A stretch of 64,000 bases of DNA, taken from NCBI RefSeq assembly GCF_003144245.1, contig NW_020289979.1:434001-498000 (forward strand). Reading direction: 5' to 3'. The translations under genes were made by a program, and so were the position numbers. Below the pieces are notes generated by a model, which saw only the letters and a program-made list of their open reading frames with translations, searched no databases and was not told where the DNA came from. Shown here one piece after another: positions 32,501 to 42,098 of the stretch. Every line of letters begins with the position of its first letter. Position 1 is the first letter of the stretch. The stretch is from Jaminaea rosea (Eukaryota > Basidiomycota > Exobasidiomycetes > Microstromatales).

Positions 32501-34386
32501 GCCCGCGGGCAACGCCGTCTTGAGGTCCCATGTCGGAGACTTTGACGCTAAGCCCAGCGACGGGCTCAAGGGGACGACCGTCCTCTGCGCGTGCTCCTTG
32601 GTCGTCGTTGCCAAATCCGAGAGCAGAGCGTGCCCAGTCCTTGAACCCGGAGCTGCGCTCAGTGCGTGGGATGCCACGACGGCGTGAGGCTTCGTTCTCT
32701 GTGGCATCTGGGTCATCTGAGTCGTCTTCATCTGAGTCGTCGTCGTCGCCGTCGTCGTCGTGGTCCTCATCTTGCTCTTCATCTCTGTGCTCCATGACAT
32801 TGCCGTCTTCACCTGACGATATGCCTTCTTCATCCTCATCGCCAGCTTCGGCCTCCGATCCAAATCCTTCCCACGGCAAGCTCTCAGCAACAGATTGTGC
32901 ATCCTCCTCCAGAGCAGGTTGGGGCTCCTCAGCCAAGCGTAGCTCGAAGCTGGCTTCACGAGACTCGTCTCCTTGAGGTGAGACCTCCTCCACCTCCTCA
33001 TCGCCATCGCTTTCGCTGCTGTCGTCCCCCTCATCCTCGCTGGGTAGCGCAAGACCTCTGCGCCGCATAGCCTCGAGGAGCACGACTTCCTCCTCGCTGT
33101 CGGTGTCGCGTTGCGAGTCGTCGACCTCATTTTCGGAGCCTTCACCATCTTCATCGTCATCCTCGCTTTCGTCAGGTATACCACGCAGACGCATAGCTTC
33201 ACGGAGGACGACTTCTCCCTCGCTGTCTGTGTCCTCCTCGTCGTCGTCGTCATCTTCGCTTTCGGCAGGCATGCCGCGTAGACGCATGGCTTCTCGAAGG
33301 ATGACTTCGCCTTCGCTGTCTGTATCTTCCTCGTCTTCATCTGCACCACTCTCGGCATCGTCGGCGGCGGGTGGTTGCTTGACTGCTTTGTCAGCAGCGC
33401 TCTTGTCTTCGTCGTCCGACTCCTCGATGTCTTCATCCTCGTCATCATCTCCAGAGCTTGCCGAGCTATCGAAGTCGCTCTGATCCTCAGCCTCCTTCGC
33501 CTCCCGTTCCGCCTGCTCCCTCAATCTCTTCCTCTCCCTCTGACTAGGCCCCTTACGCTTCCTCGTGCGCATGACTGGTGCCAACGGCTCTCCATCCGGC
33601 CCTCTAGCCAGGGCCGAGCCGAGGCCAATGGTCCCAGGAGCTAGTGCTGAGCCCGTTGCGACGGGCTTGTTATGGGAAGAGGAGGAAGGCGCAAAGAGAG
33701 CGGCAGCTTCGAGGATTCGTTGCCTTCGCTCAGGGTCGTCCAGGACTTCGCCGGTGGGGCGTTCGTCATGTTCTTGCTGCTGAATAGGCGGAGGACGAAG
33801 CACTGTCTGACCCTCGAAGTCTTCCTCGTCCTCATCTTGACTATCATCATCCTCGTCATAACCTGGATCGCGTTGCATGCCCTGCAGCAATTGCCTGGCC
33901 GACTTGCCCTTGCCAGTTCCCAACGTCCTCGTACTGACAAGATCCTGTCTGCCCTCTCGTACTTGAGCAGAGCTTTGTGCGAGCTCCTCGAGTAGGTCTG
34001 CCCTTGCCTCCTTCTTGAGCCGCGAAGCGATGTAGGCGTCGAGTCGCTTGCGCTTCTTTGAGGTGAGACGCTGTGATGGGTCTGATTGAGAGGCGGCGAG
34101 GAGCTGCGAAATGGCAAGTAGATAGCAGTCAGCATCAGCGAAGGCTCACTGTCCTCGTACCGCAGGCTTGAGCCGTGCTCACCTCTCTCCTCTTTGCCTC
34201 CTTTTCCCTCCATTCTTGATCTTCTGCGCTCGTGGGATCGATGACTTCTCGATTGCTATCCGGCTGCCCCGGTGTCGCTTTAGAGTGTGCATTACCGCTG
34301 CGGCGTCGCTTCTTGTGTGATGAGCCGCCTGCGACTGATTGACGGGCTTTGGCGTTGTATCGCTCCTTTACTGGTGGGCCTGCCAT
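29538..34386 (-). CDS. ECM16: DEAH-box RNA helicase DHX37/Ecm16 (Dhr1)
   Basis: This nucleolar helicase releases U3 snoRNA from pre-40S ribosomes during small-subunit assembly. Minus-strand exons are 34386-34183, 34103-30411 and 30323-29538 (1560 residues). Intron lengths are 79 and 87 nt, both in phase 0. Motifs are Walker A GETGSGKTT (from G672), DEAH (773-776), MSATLR and QRAGRAGRTGPGHAYRLY, then the HA2/OB region. The early segment LTSKKRKRLDAYI is typical of Ecm16/DHX37 and separates it from splicing DEAH proteins. Residues 140-560 are strongly acidic and contain three copies of a 31-42-residue unit beginning DTDSE. A second acidic insert (EAEDITLGADDDDTAQQ and onward) lies between motifs of the second RecA domain. 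The C-terminal exon carries EAVYVHPSSALY and YLRGLTKINPSWIAKLG, family-specific end motifs. Confidence 0.93.
33045..33326 (-). repeat. three in-frame acidic/helical repeats within DHX37
   Basis: Units start at 33326, 33233 and 33107 (minus strand; residues 328, 359 and 401). Each starts DTDSE, has the helix EVxLxEAMRxRG and ends in an acidic run. Copies 1 and 2 are nearly identical in protein and very close in DNA. Copy 3 is more diverged (EEEVVLLEAMRRRGL), implying an older and a recent duplication step. Confidence 0.85.
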
Positions 34387-34593
34387 GTCGAGTGTCGTGG
34401 TGAGAAGCAAAGTAGTGACAAGGTGCGAGGCTATGGTGCCTTCAAAATTTTGGCGCAGTCAGTCGACACCGAGGGCTGCTTCCGTTGAACCTTGTGAGGT
34501 GCGACTCGGACGCACAGGCGTCAATCCTCATCCATCACACGATCCTCGACCCCTCAACAGCGAGTAGCCAATCAGCCGCTTCATGACGCCCGC
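34387..34593. promoter_or_regulatory. divergent promoter DHX37 / TAPT1 with an overlapping uORF
   Basis: Two head-to-head genes share this 207-base spacer. A five-codon upstream ORF (34583-34597, ATG ACG CCC GCA TGA) ends on the ATG of the TAPT1 gene in an ATGA overlap. This is an arrangement that can couple termination to reinitiation. The effect on expression is inferred. Confidence 0.5.
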
Positions 34594-37326
34594 ATGAATG
34601 ATCATGATGATACAGAGTCATCCTCGTCGACACCACATCAGGTGAAAGATGAGCGCACACCTCCAACGGTTCCACCACCACCACCCCTCGACGAAGATGG
34701 TGACGTCTCCATCGTCAGCTCCTTCGAGGACGACGATGCTCAATTTACAAAGACATCCGAGTCGCTGTCTCCCTTGAAGCTCAAGAAGAACAGCAGCCTG
34801 AGGAGAGAGAACCGTAGGCATCACGCTACTACTCCTGGTAGCTCGTCAGCCTTGAATGGTGAGCATGACTGCTCCGGGCTGAGACAGTCTCAACACGCAT
34901 TCTCACTCCTCCTGCCTCCGACGTCACAGCGCGCTCAAACCGAAAGAACAGAGGCCACCCTCTGATGAGACAGCTCTCGTCCCCAGGATGCATCTCGTAC
35001 GATTCGATGCTCAGCGGCAGCCCAAATCGTACTGGTGCATCCAGCTCCATCTCGCCATCATTGGCCGCTCCTCAAGCCTTGCGTCCGCCTACAATTACGG
35101 CGGATGACGAGCCATCGAGCCCATCGGCGCCCCTGGAGAGAACACCACAGGCCAGCAACACTCCTTTGCCAGTCGATGTGCCCGCCTCTGCGCCACCAAA
35201 GGTCCTTCACGATCTGACCAGGGCTAACGGCACGCTTCCTCCCGATTCGAGGGCGCAGCTGTCCGCGACGCTGGCTGAATGGCGCAAGAGTCTTGCAATC
35301 GACGACCAGATTGCCAACATCTCCGCGGGAAGGAGAGCTTCAGCGAGTCAGGTGCGAGACAAGTCTACGACGAACAAGGCGCTCGCGAAGCTCGGCCCGC
35401 CGATGGTAGCAGCCAACAAGTCTAAGTCGCCTAGCAAGCCCGCAGCGTCTGCTACGCCAGCTCCTGTCGGTGCTGCAAGTCGCCCACCGGCCAAGCCTCG
35501 AGCAGAAACAGTCACCGTCGAGCCTGCATCCCTCGGCCCCTTCTCACTGTGGGAGTACCTCAAGGAGGAGGTGCTGGCGACCGACTTTGATAGCACGCAG
35601 GAGATGAAGTGGGAGCGGGTCACCAACTTCGTCGCTGTCCCTTGGTGGGTCGAGAAGGTCAGTCGACGCAGCTGAACGTTCGAATCGTACTGCAACCCTA
35701 CTGACACCGATGTCGCCCCTTCCACAGATCATCATCTTCGGCTTCGTCGTCTGCCTGGACTCCTTCCTCTATACCTTCACCATCCTTCCACTCCGGTTCC
35801 TGGTAGCTGTCACCCTCGGTGTACGTAATCTCTTCAGCAACCTGACTTCCTCATCCCCAAAGCGCTTCTTGCACTCCTCGCACAAATGCGATATCCTCAA
35901 GATGGCCCTTGTCGTCTTGAGCTGCTTCATCCTCAGCCGCATAACCGACGCCTCCAAAATGTACCACTCGGTCCGCGGCCAGGACGTCGTGAAACTCTAC
36001 GTCATCTTCAATGTCATGGAAATCTTCGACCGCCTTTGCTGTTCGCTCGGTCAAGATCTCCTCGACGCCCTCTTCAGTCGCATGACCCTGGGAAGACGAA
36101 ACGACGGCTCTCAGCCCGTAGCGCGTCCTTTCGGCTTCTTCCTACTCGCCCTCTTCTACATCCAGGCACACACTCTCGTCCTCTTCTACCAACTCGTCAC
36201 GCTCAATGTCGCCATCAACTCTTACGACAATGCGTTGCTCACACTGCTCTTGTCGAACCAATTCGTCGAAATCAAGGGAAGCGTCTTCAAGAAGTTTGAA
36301 AAGGAGAACCTCTTCCAACTCACCTGCGCGGATATCGTTGAGCGCTTCCAGCTCACCCTAATCCTCACAGCCATCGGGCTGCGCAACCTGATCGAAGTCA
36401 GCGGCGGCGGCACCAATGGCAACGGCAGCGGCGGTAGCCCCGGGGAAGTACCGCTCCCTCGCTCCTTTACGGTATTCCCCAGCATTTCATTGCTAGAGAC
36501 AAGCTTCGCCCCCGTGGCTATCGTGCTTGCATCAGAGTGCCTGGTTGATTGGCTGAAGCATGCTTTCATCACCAAATTCAATCATATCCGGCCAAGCGTC
36601 TATGGGAGGTTCATGGATGTGCTTTGCAGGGATCTCGTGGTGGCAGGACCGGCCGATTCCAGCTCGGAGGCAGCCTCAGCGGGTGGCGGCACAAAGCGTC
36701 GCCATACTTTCGTCGATCAAAGCCCGATTGTCAGCCGCAGGCTAGGATTTGCAGCTCTGCCACTTGCATGCCTCTTAGTGAGGATATCGGCGCAGATATG
36801 GGGCATGCTGGCCGACGACTCGCATTATGACGAATGCGCGGCACCCTCCATGAGCAATAGCGGTGGCGGCGTTCGCTCAGGCTCTGGGTCTGTGCTAGGC
36901 TTCCTAATGTCCCTGGCTCACCAGCTCATTGGCGGCCTCGGCGTCAGCGAAGATCCACCACGCTGGATGGATGGCCTCGTGGATAAGGCTGTTCAGACTC
37001 TCGCATGGAGTCTCACGGCTCTAGGTGTCTGGGTCTCTCTCGTGGTCATCAAGCTCATCTTGGGCTCGATGTTGGTCAGCTTTGCCTCGTATCGGTACAG
37101 AACTATGCTCGCGAGAGAGAAGGAAGAGGAGCTCAATGCGCGCGATAGACCTGCTATCGGGGTTGGCAGTGGGGAGAGGGAGTATGAGGCGAAGGTGAGG
37201 GAGATGGTCAGGGATGATGGTGGGGGAGCGAGCGCAGGCGGTGGTGGGAAGAAGCCGGGAGGAGGCGGTGGGTCGAGTTTGATGGATATTCGGCGCTATG
37301 ATATGGTCAAGAGCAGGCTGTGGTAG
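34594..37326 (+). CDS. TAPT1/Emp65-family ER membrane protein (DUF747)
   Basis: Yeast Emp65 acts with Slp1 in the ER to protect folding of soluble proteins, and vertebrate TAPT1 is linked to ciliary and skeletal development. Exons are 34594-34858, 34930-35657 and 35728-37326 (863 residues). The first 310 residues are polar and disordered. The family region starts FSLWEYLKEEVLATDFD and WERVTNFVAVPWW, then IIFGFVVCLDSFLYTFTILP and LKMALVVLSCFILSRITDAS. The signature continues YHSVRGQDVVKLYVIFNVME, FDRLCCSLGQDLLDAL, IQAHTLVLFYQLVTLNVA and NQFVEIKGSVFKKFEKENLF. Around six to eight hydrophobic segments are apparent. The intron 2 join KVERVTNF...WWVEK|IIIFGF restores the family sequence. Intron 1 lies in the disordered part, so its acceptor (34930) is less certain. 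Confidence 0.87.
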
Positions 37327-37988
37327 CGCAGAGACAGCGCATCGCCTGCAATTTGGACCTCGTAGCATTCTTTTTACCAGTGTGATTCTCATGGCCATCA
37401 TTCATTGGCACAGCTTCTGGTGCCGCACAGCGTCGTCATCGGAGCAAAACTCGCCCCCGCCTCCTGCATCTGGCTCTCGTCTCGAAATCGGTTGAATTTG
37501 GCAGGCAGTGGCTGCCCGCTCCCCTCGTTGCTGCGTTTGGCTGGCTGCTGCTCTCGTTCCGACGCTGCGACGACGGGTTTGCCTTGCGGGCCGGCGCGAC
37601 GCACGACGCCCACAAGACAACGACGAAACGCATCGACTCGACTCGACTGAATGCCACACTTGACCTTAAGCCGCCGCTGTCTCTGTCCGTTCGATCCACT
37701 CATCTCATCTCAGACAGACAGAAAAACGACACCTGCCAGCTAGCTAGACAGCCAGCCAGCTCAGAAAGTCGCAGTATCAGCGGCTGGTGTGTGGAGCAAC
37801 AAAGGAACACAAGAGAGTGCAGCTCGCTGCTTCTCTCGTCGCTGCTGCCGCCTCGCCATCGCTGCCACGATTTTGGGGGATTGGTGATCAGGCGTGGTGG
37901 CTTATGACGTCCGCGTCTTCGTCATCATAGCTTTCTCCACCACCCCTCGCACCCCAGTTACACACGTCTGTGCGCCAGCCTGTCCGCA
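37327..37988. promoter_or_regulatory. SET9 upstream region
   Basis: These 662 bases separate the TAPT1 stop from SET9. They contain CAGC/CTAGC-type short repeats near 37735-37765 and a leader rich in CT. No gene, RNA or longer repeat is recognised. Confidence 0.4.
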
Positions 37989-40900
37989 ATGGAGGACATC
38001 TCAGCCGACGATGATCTCCTGGGCGACATGCTCCTCGACTCGCTCGAGTTCGATCCGCCGATCTCGACGCACAAGATGAACTATACGTACCGCTCGCCCC
38101 GTTTCGACACGTCGGCCGTCATCAACTTGGTTCGAAATCGCGTCGTCATTGAGAAGGATGTCGGCAAGGCCCTCGAAGAGCTGTGCGAGATGCCGGTGAT
38201 CCGCAAGCATCTTCAAAAGAAGACGGAGCGACAACGGCAGACCTTCCATACGCACGCAAGGCGCTATTTGGAGGCATACATGCCCGATGCGGGCTTCGAA
38301 TTTGCCCTCACCTATCGCTACCAACGCTCTCTGACGCCGGTGGCTTCCTCACTGCCCGACGGCTCCTCCGTAGCTGAGAGCTCAGCAGCTGGAGCGGCTC
38401 ATGCACAAGCAGCAGCAGCTGCTGCTTCTGCAAACGCAGCGCCAAAGACGAAGCCGCGAAGATCAGGTGGCAACGATGCCTCGCGAGGCTCAGCAGCAAG
38501 CAACGCCAAAGCAGACATCTGCGTCATTGCTGTGCGCAACTTCAAACCTGGAGAGTACATCATGTGCAAGGGAGGCCTTACCGACTTGACAAAGACTGAA
38601 GATGAGGCTCTACGCAACGAAGCGGCCGCATCACGACAGGCGACAGCTACTCAACCATACGGAGGTGTCTTGGGACAAGGCCGCGACTTCAGCATCATCA
38701 AGAGCAGTGCGCGCAACTGCTCGCAGCTCCTGCTTGGCCCGGCCCGCTTTGTCAATCACGACTGTGATCCATCGGTTGAGTTCTCACGGAATGGTCACAC
38801 CATGAAGTTCAAGGTGCTCAGACCGATCGCTATCAATGAGGAGATTCTCGTGGGTTATGGCGAGCATTACTTTGGCTGGCAGAACGGGGAGTGCCTGTGC
38901 GCCACTTGCGAGTCGAAGGGGAGAGGAGCCTTTGCGCGCGAGGGAATACAAACCATGCAGGAGAAGGAAGAGCAGAGCGCTGCAGTCAAGGCGACTATGT
39001 TCGAGGGCGAGGTCAATCATGACAGCGCAGCCGGCGGAGGTGAAGCCTCCTCATCCACTCCTCGTCGCTCTCTGTCACAGCGCATCAAGACGCGCAGAGA
39101 CTCGCCGCCACAGGCGAATGCCAACGGCAATGGCGTAGCGACTCCTTCATCGACATCAGCATCAGAAGAGTACGCAAATCGTGCTTCATCCCGCTCTTCA
39201 AGCCGCAGTATCCTCAACTCCGTCGTTCCTTCAGATCGTGAGCTTGTCGACCCTCTTGAAGCGCGGGGACCAAAATGTCAATGCCTGACGTGTGGCGCCC
39301 CCTTCTTCGCGCCGGAGACGTGGTGGCTGCCCGACGAGTGCAGCCGCTGCGAGCGACATTATCGGATCTTCAAGGCAGACTGGCCTGGCCGGACGCCGAC
39401 TGAAGGGGCATTTGCGGCGAAGAGTCAGCAGGTCGCGAAGCAGAAGGCTGCTGTCGCGAGTGTGGCTGAGGCTGCACAGAAGGTGAAGACGAACGGGCAT
39501 GCGGCTGGTGGAGCAACTGGGAAGGGCAAAAGCAAGGATGCTCATGCGGGAGCTTCTGCTAAAGCGAAGGGAGGGCGACTATCGGGTGGCACTTCTCAGC
39601 AGGCAAATGCCTCCCCAGCGCCAGTCTCGTCTGCGGCTAGCACCACGAGCCTGTCCTCTGCAGCGGAATCGTCTGGCTCGGGCACCACGCCTATCCGGCT
39701 CAGTCCCCTGCGAACTTTCGAAGAGAAAGAGGACCCCACGCCCACTAAGAGCAAGGCCAGAACCTCGACTATCTCAGCAGCGGCAGCGAAGCCAATCGCA
39801 CGCAAGCCAAGCAAGCCTGTCCCGCCCGCAAGTGATTCCGGCTCGTCGGACCTGACTGACCAATCCGCTCCAACTCGCACGTCTGTTAATGGAGAAAGCA
39901 CAGATGACAGCAGCGGCAGTAGCAGCGACACGCCGTGTGGCCCAAAGATGCTGGGCAAGCTTGCAAAGACGGAAGCCCTGGCGCACCATTGGGGTGTTGC
40001 GGAGGGCGAGGAAGGGAGGAGAAATAGGAAGCCGAGCGTCAATGGGCCCGTGAGCTTGGCGAGCAAGGCTGCATTGAAAGCTGGGTCGGGGCAGAGAAGA
40101 CGCTCGTCAGGTAGTGCAGCGGGTAGTGGCAATGGCAGCGGGAGTGGGCTGCATCACTCTCATGGCCACCGAAGGACGGCGAGTAGGACGAGCGTCTTCT
40201 TCCCGGATAGTGACGATGAGGATGAGGAAGATGAGAGCGCCGTTGCTGATGTAGTAGGGGAGGATCGCAAGCGCAAGAGGCCTCATGCCAAGACCAGCGA
40301 GGCTTCATCGGTGTCGAGGCGACTGAGCACAGGGAGAAGTACAGGCAGCGCGGATAGCGGCAGTACAGCTCAGCAGCAGCAGCTGTCCCGCAGAAAGCCA
40401 GCAGCCGTGCTCAGCGATGATGCCAAGAGTCCCGTCCCAGCCAAACCAGCAGGCAAGGATCTCTTGGGCCCATCATCAGCTATCAAGGCGGCGACGCCCC
40501 CAACTTCGGCAGCCATGCCCTCCGCCTCTGCCTCTCCAGCTCCCCTTGCAGCTCCCTCTGCACCCTCTCCGTCATCCGCATCGGCCCCGGCCTCCGCACC
40601 ACACGTCCTAGCAACGCACGGCCCCGAGCGGACCTCCATCAAGAATCTTGCGGCACATTGGTCCGCGGGGATAGACGGGGGTAGTCGCACCCGCAGGCAG
40701 GCACAGCGCGAGCCGGCGACGGTCATTGCTTCTCCTGCAATTCAGCGCAGTGTCAGTGGTGGGGAGAGGCGCTCCAATTCTCCGCAGCCAGCGGGTACGG
40801 GGAGGAGAAAGAGGGCGAGAGGGTCGGAAGAGGGGATCGCTGCAGAGAGGCGTGGGAGCGCGGGAGGGATGGTCGATGAGAACGGAAGCTCCGTGCCACC

Positions 40901-41738
40901 TTCCCCAACGGGCGATGCCGCATCCAGGCCATCATCTGCAGGTCCAAGCGGGAACGAAGCGTCCACCTCTATCAAGCGACTCAAGAGTGTTTCGCGCCTC
41001 TCTGGCGGCGCTGGTGGATCAGGCTCAGCCACCGCGACAGGGTCGGACGACGAGGGGGGACGTACGCGGAGCCCGCTCGTTGTGGAAGCTGCACTGGGCG
41101 GTCTTCCCATTCGGCCATTGAAGACCACTTCCACTAATGCTACAGCCTCGCCTAGCGGTGCTAGTGGCGTAGCACCGGGCAGCAGCAGCACGCTTGTCGA
41201 TACTAACTCCCCCCGCTGGCCAGGTGTATTGCCGAGCTCGAGCAACGGGACGGGGTCCAGTCCCGTGCCGAGTGGAGGAGCATCGCCCACCGGCCGCGTC
41301 TATCAAGGCATCCCAGGGCGCAAAAACCTGCGCATTGGAAGGCCAGGGAGCGTCAGTCGGCCGATCAAACCGCCCACTGCTCCTGGGACCGGTTCGCTCG
41401 CCGCAGGTGCTGGACCGTCAGCTCTGTCTGCTCCACAGGGCGGAGATCTCAACGCTCCAGCATCTGGCTCGGTGAGCGCGTCGGACGCAGGAGCTAGAGC
41501 TACACCTCCTACTACGACTCTCCCACCTGACCTTGCTGCGGCTGCAGGCGTATCGCCGAAGCAGGCTTGCCCTATCGTCCCATCGTCGGGCACCGCTGTA
41601 GCCTCGTCGCCATCATCGCAACAAGTCAAGGCCGAGAACAATCCCTCTGCTCAGACTGTCGATCAAGTCATGGAGCAAGCTGGTCCACCTCAGCAGGGAG
41701 TGACCGCTACTGAGAGGGTGAAGAAGGAGGAGAGCTAG
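37989..41738 (+). CDS. SET9: histone H4 lysine-20 methyltransferase SET9 (Suv4-20/KMT5 type)
   Basis: This is predicted to methylate histone H4 Lys20 in chromatin. It is a single exon of 1249 residues. An N-terminal helical region (to about 100) includes RRYLEAYMPDAGFEF. The SET domain follows with a polar insert (about 120-165), then CVIAVRNFKPGEYI, DFSIIKSSARNCSQLLLGP, ARFVNHDCDPSVEF (N256-H257 cofactor motif) and EILVGYGEHYFG. The post-SET cysteines are C302, C304 and C307. A second cysteine group (C430, C432, C435, C451, C454) surrounds APETWWLPDECSRCERHY; I believe it recurs in other fungal Set9 proteins, but that needs alignment. The remaining 780 residues are low-complexity Ser/Ala/Gly/Pro with basic patches, far longer than in yeasts. 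Set9 in fission yeast promotes Crb2-dependent DNA damage checkpoint signalling. Confidence 0.9.
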   Translation: MEDISADDDLLGDMLLDSLEFDPPISTHKMNYTYRSPRFDTSAVINLVRNRVVIEKDVGKALEELCEMPVIRKHLQKKTERQRQTFHTHARRYLEAYMPDAGFEFALTYRYQRSLTPVASSLPDGSSVAESSAAGAAHAQAAAAAASANAAPKTKPRRSGGNDASRGSAASNAKADICVIAVRNFKPGEYIMCKGGLTDLTKTEDEALRNEAAASRQATATQPYGGVLGQGRDFSIIKSSARNCSQLLLGPARFVNHDCDPSVEFSRNGHTMKFKVLRPIAINEEILVGYGEHYFGWQNGECLCATCESKGRGAFAREGIQTMQEKEEQSAAVKATMFEGEVNHDSAAGGGEASSSTPRRSLSQRIKTRRDSPPQANANGNGVATPSSTSASEEYANRASSRSSSRSILNSVVPSDRELVDPLEARGPKCQCLTCGAPFFAPETWWLPDECSRCERHYRIFKADWPGRTPTEGAFAAKSQQVAKQKAAVASVAEAAQKVKTNGHAAGGATGKGKSKDAHAGASAKAKGGRLSGGTSQQANASPAPVSSAASTTSLSSAAESSGSGTTPIRLSPLRTFEEKEDPTPTKSKARTSTISAAAAKPIARKPSKPVPPASDSGSSDLTDQSAPTRTSVNGESTDDSSGSSSDTPCGPKMLGKLAKTEALAHHWGVAEGEEGRRNRKPSVNGPVSLASKAALKAGSGQRRRSSGSAAGSGNGSGSGLHHSHGHRRTASRTSVFFPDSDDEDEEDESAVADVVGEDRKRKRPHAKTSEASSVSRRLSTGRSTGSADSGSTAQQQQLSRRKPAAVLSDDAKSPVPAKPAGKDLLGPSSAIKAATPPTSAAMPSASASPAPLAAPSAPSPSSASAPASAPHVLATHGPERTSIKNLAAHWSAGIDGGSRTRRQAQREPATVIASPAIQRSVSGGERRSNSPQPAGTGRRKRARGSEEGIAAERRGSAGGMVDENGSSVPPSPTGDAASRPSSAGPSGNEASTSIKRLKSVSRLSGGAGGSGSATATGSDDEGGRTRSPLVVEAALGGLPIRPLKTTSTNATASPSGASGVAPGSSSTLVDTNSPRWPGVLPSSSNGTGSSPVPSGGASPTGRVYQGIPGRKNLRIGRPGSVSRPIKPPTAPGTGSLAAGAGPSALSAPQGGDLNAPASGSVSASDAGARATPPTTTLPPDLAAAAGVSPKQACPIVPSSGTAVASSPSSQQVKAENNPSAQTVDQVMEQAGPPQQGVTATERVKKEES

Positions 41739-42098
41739 GCTTGCTCGAGCGAACGACGGTGGTCTAGGAATCTGTCACCGCCTCAGAGCCGAGCAGTCAC
41801 CTCTGCAACTGTTGACCCGGCTGTCACTGAGGGCGAATCGAATGTCACGTAGCGGTCCACTCATCCATCGCCAGAGCTGAGGCGTCAACTAATCAATCAA
41901 GCACAAGTCATCTCGTTGGTTCACTCGTCGTCTCGATTGCGATGGTGATGATCGTCATTGCGCCCAGTCGCAGCGTGATGAGAAAACGTACGATGCAAGG
42001 TCCGTCCGACCAATGGAGATAGGAAGAGTGGTGAGAATGCCAGAGAGAACGCTGACGCTGTCTTCTGGCTTTTGTGCTATGCTATGAAAAGTTCCCTT
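41739..42098. other. convergent 3' spacer, SET9 / CLU1
   Basis: These 360 bases sit between two converging stops. Nothing beyond likely 3' untranslated sequence is visible. Confidence 0.5.

Noticed and set aside
32333-33448. 371-codon alternative frame within DHX37
   Set aside because: Same strand but shifted frame across the acidic repeats; Thr/Lys/Arg-rich composition is a by-product of GAY/GAR runs.
35675-35690. GTTCGAATC-like B box within the TAPT1 intron 2
   Set aside because: It lies in a 70-nt intron with no room for a tRNA, and no stems are present.
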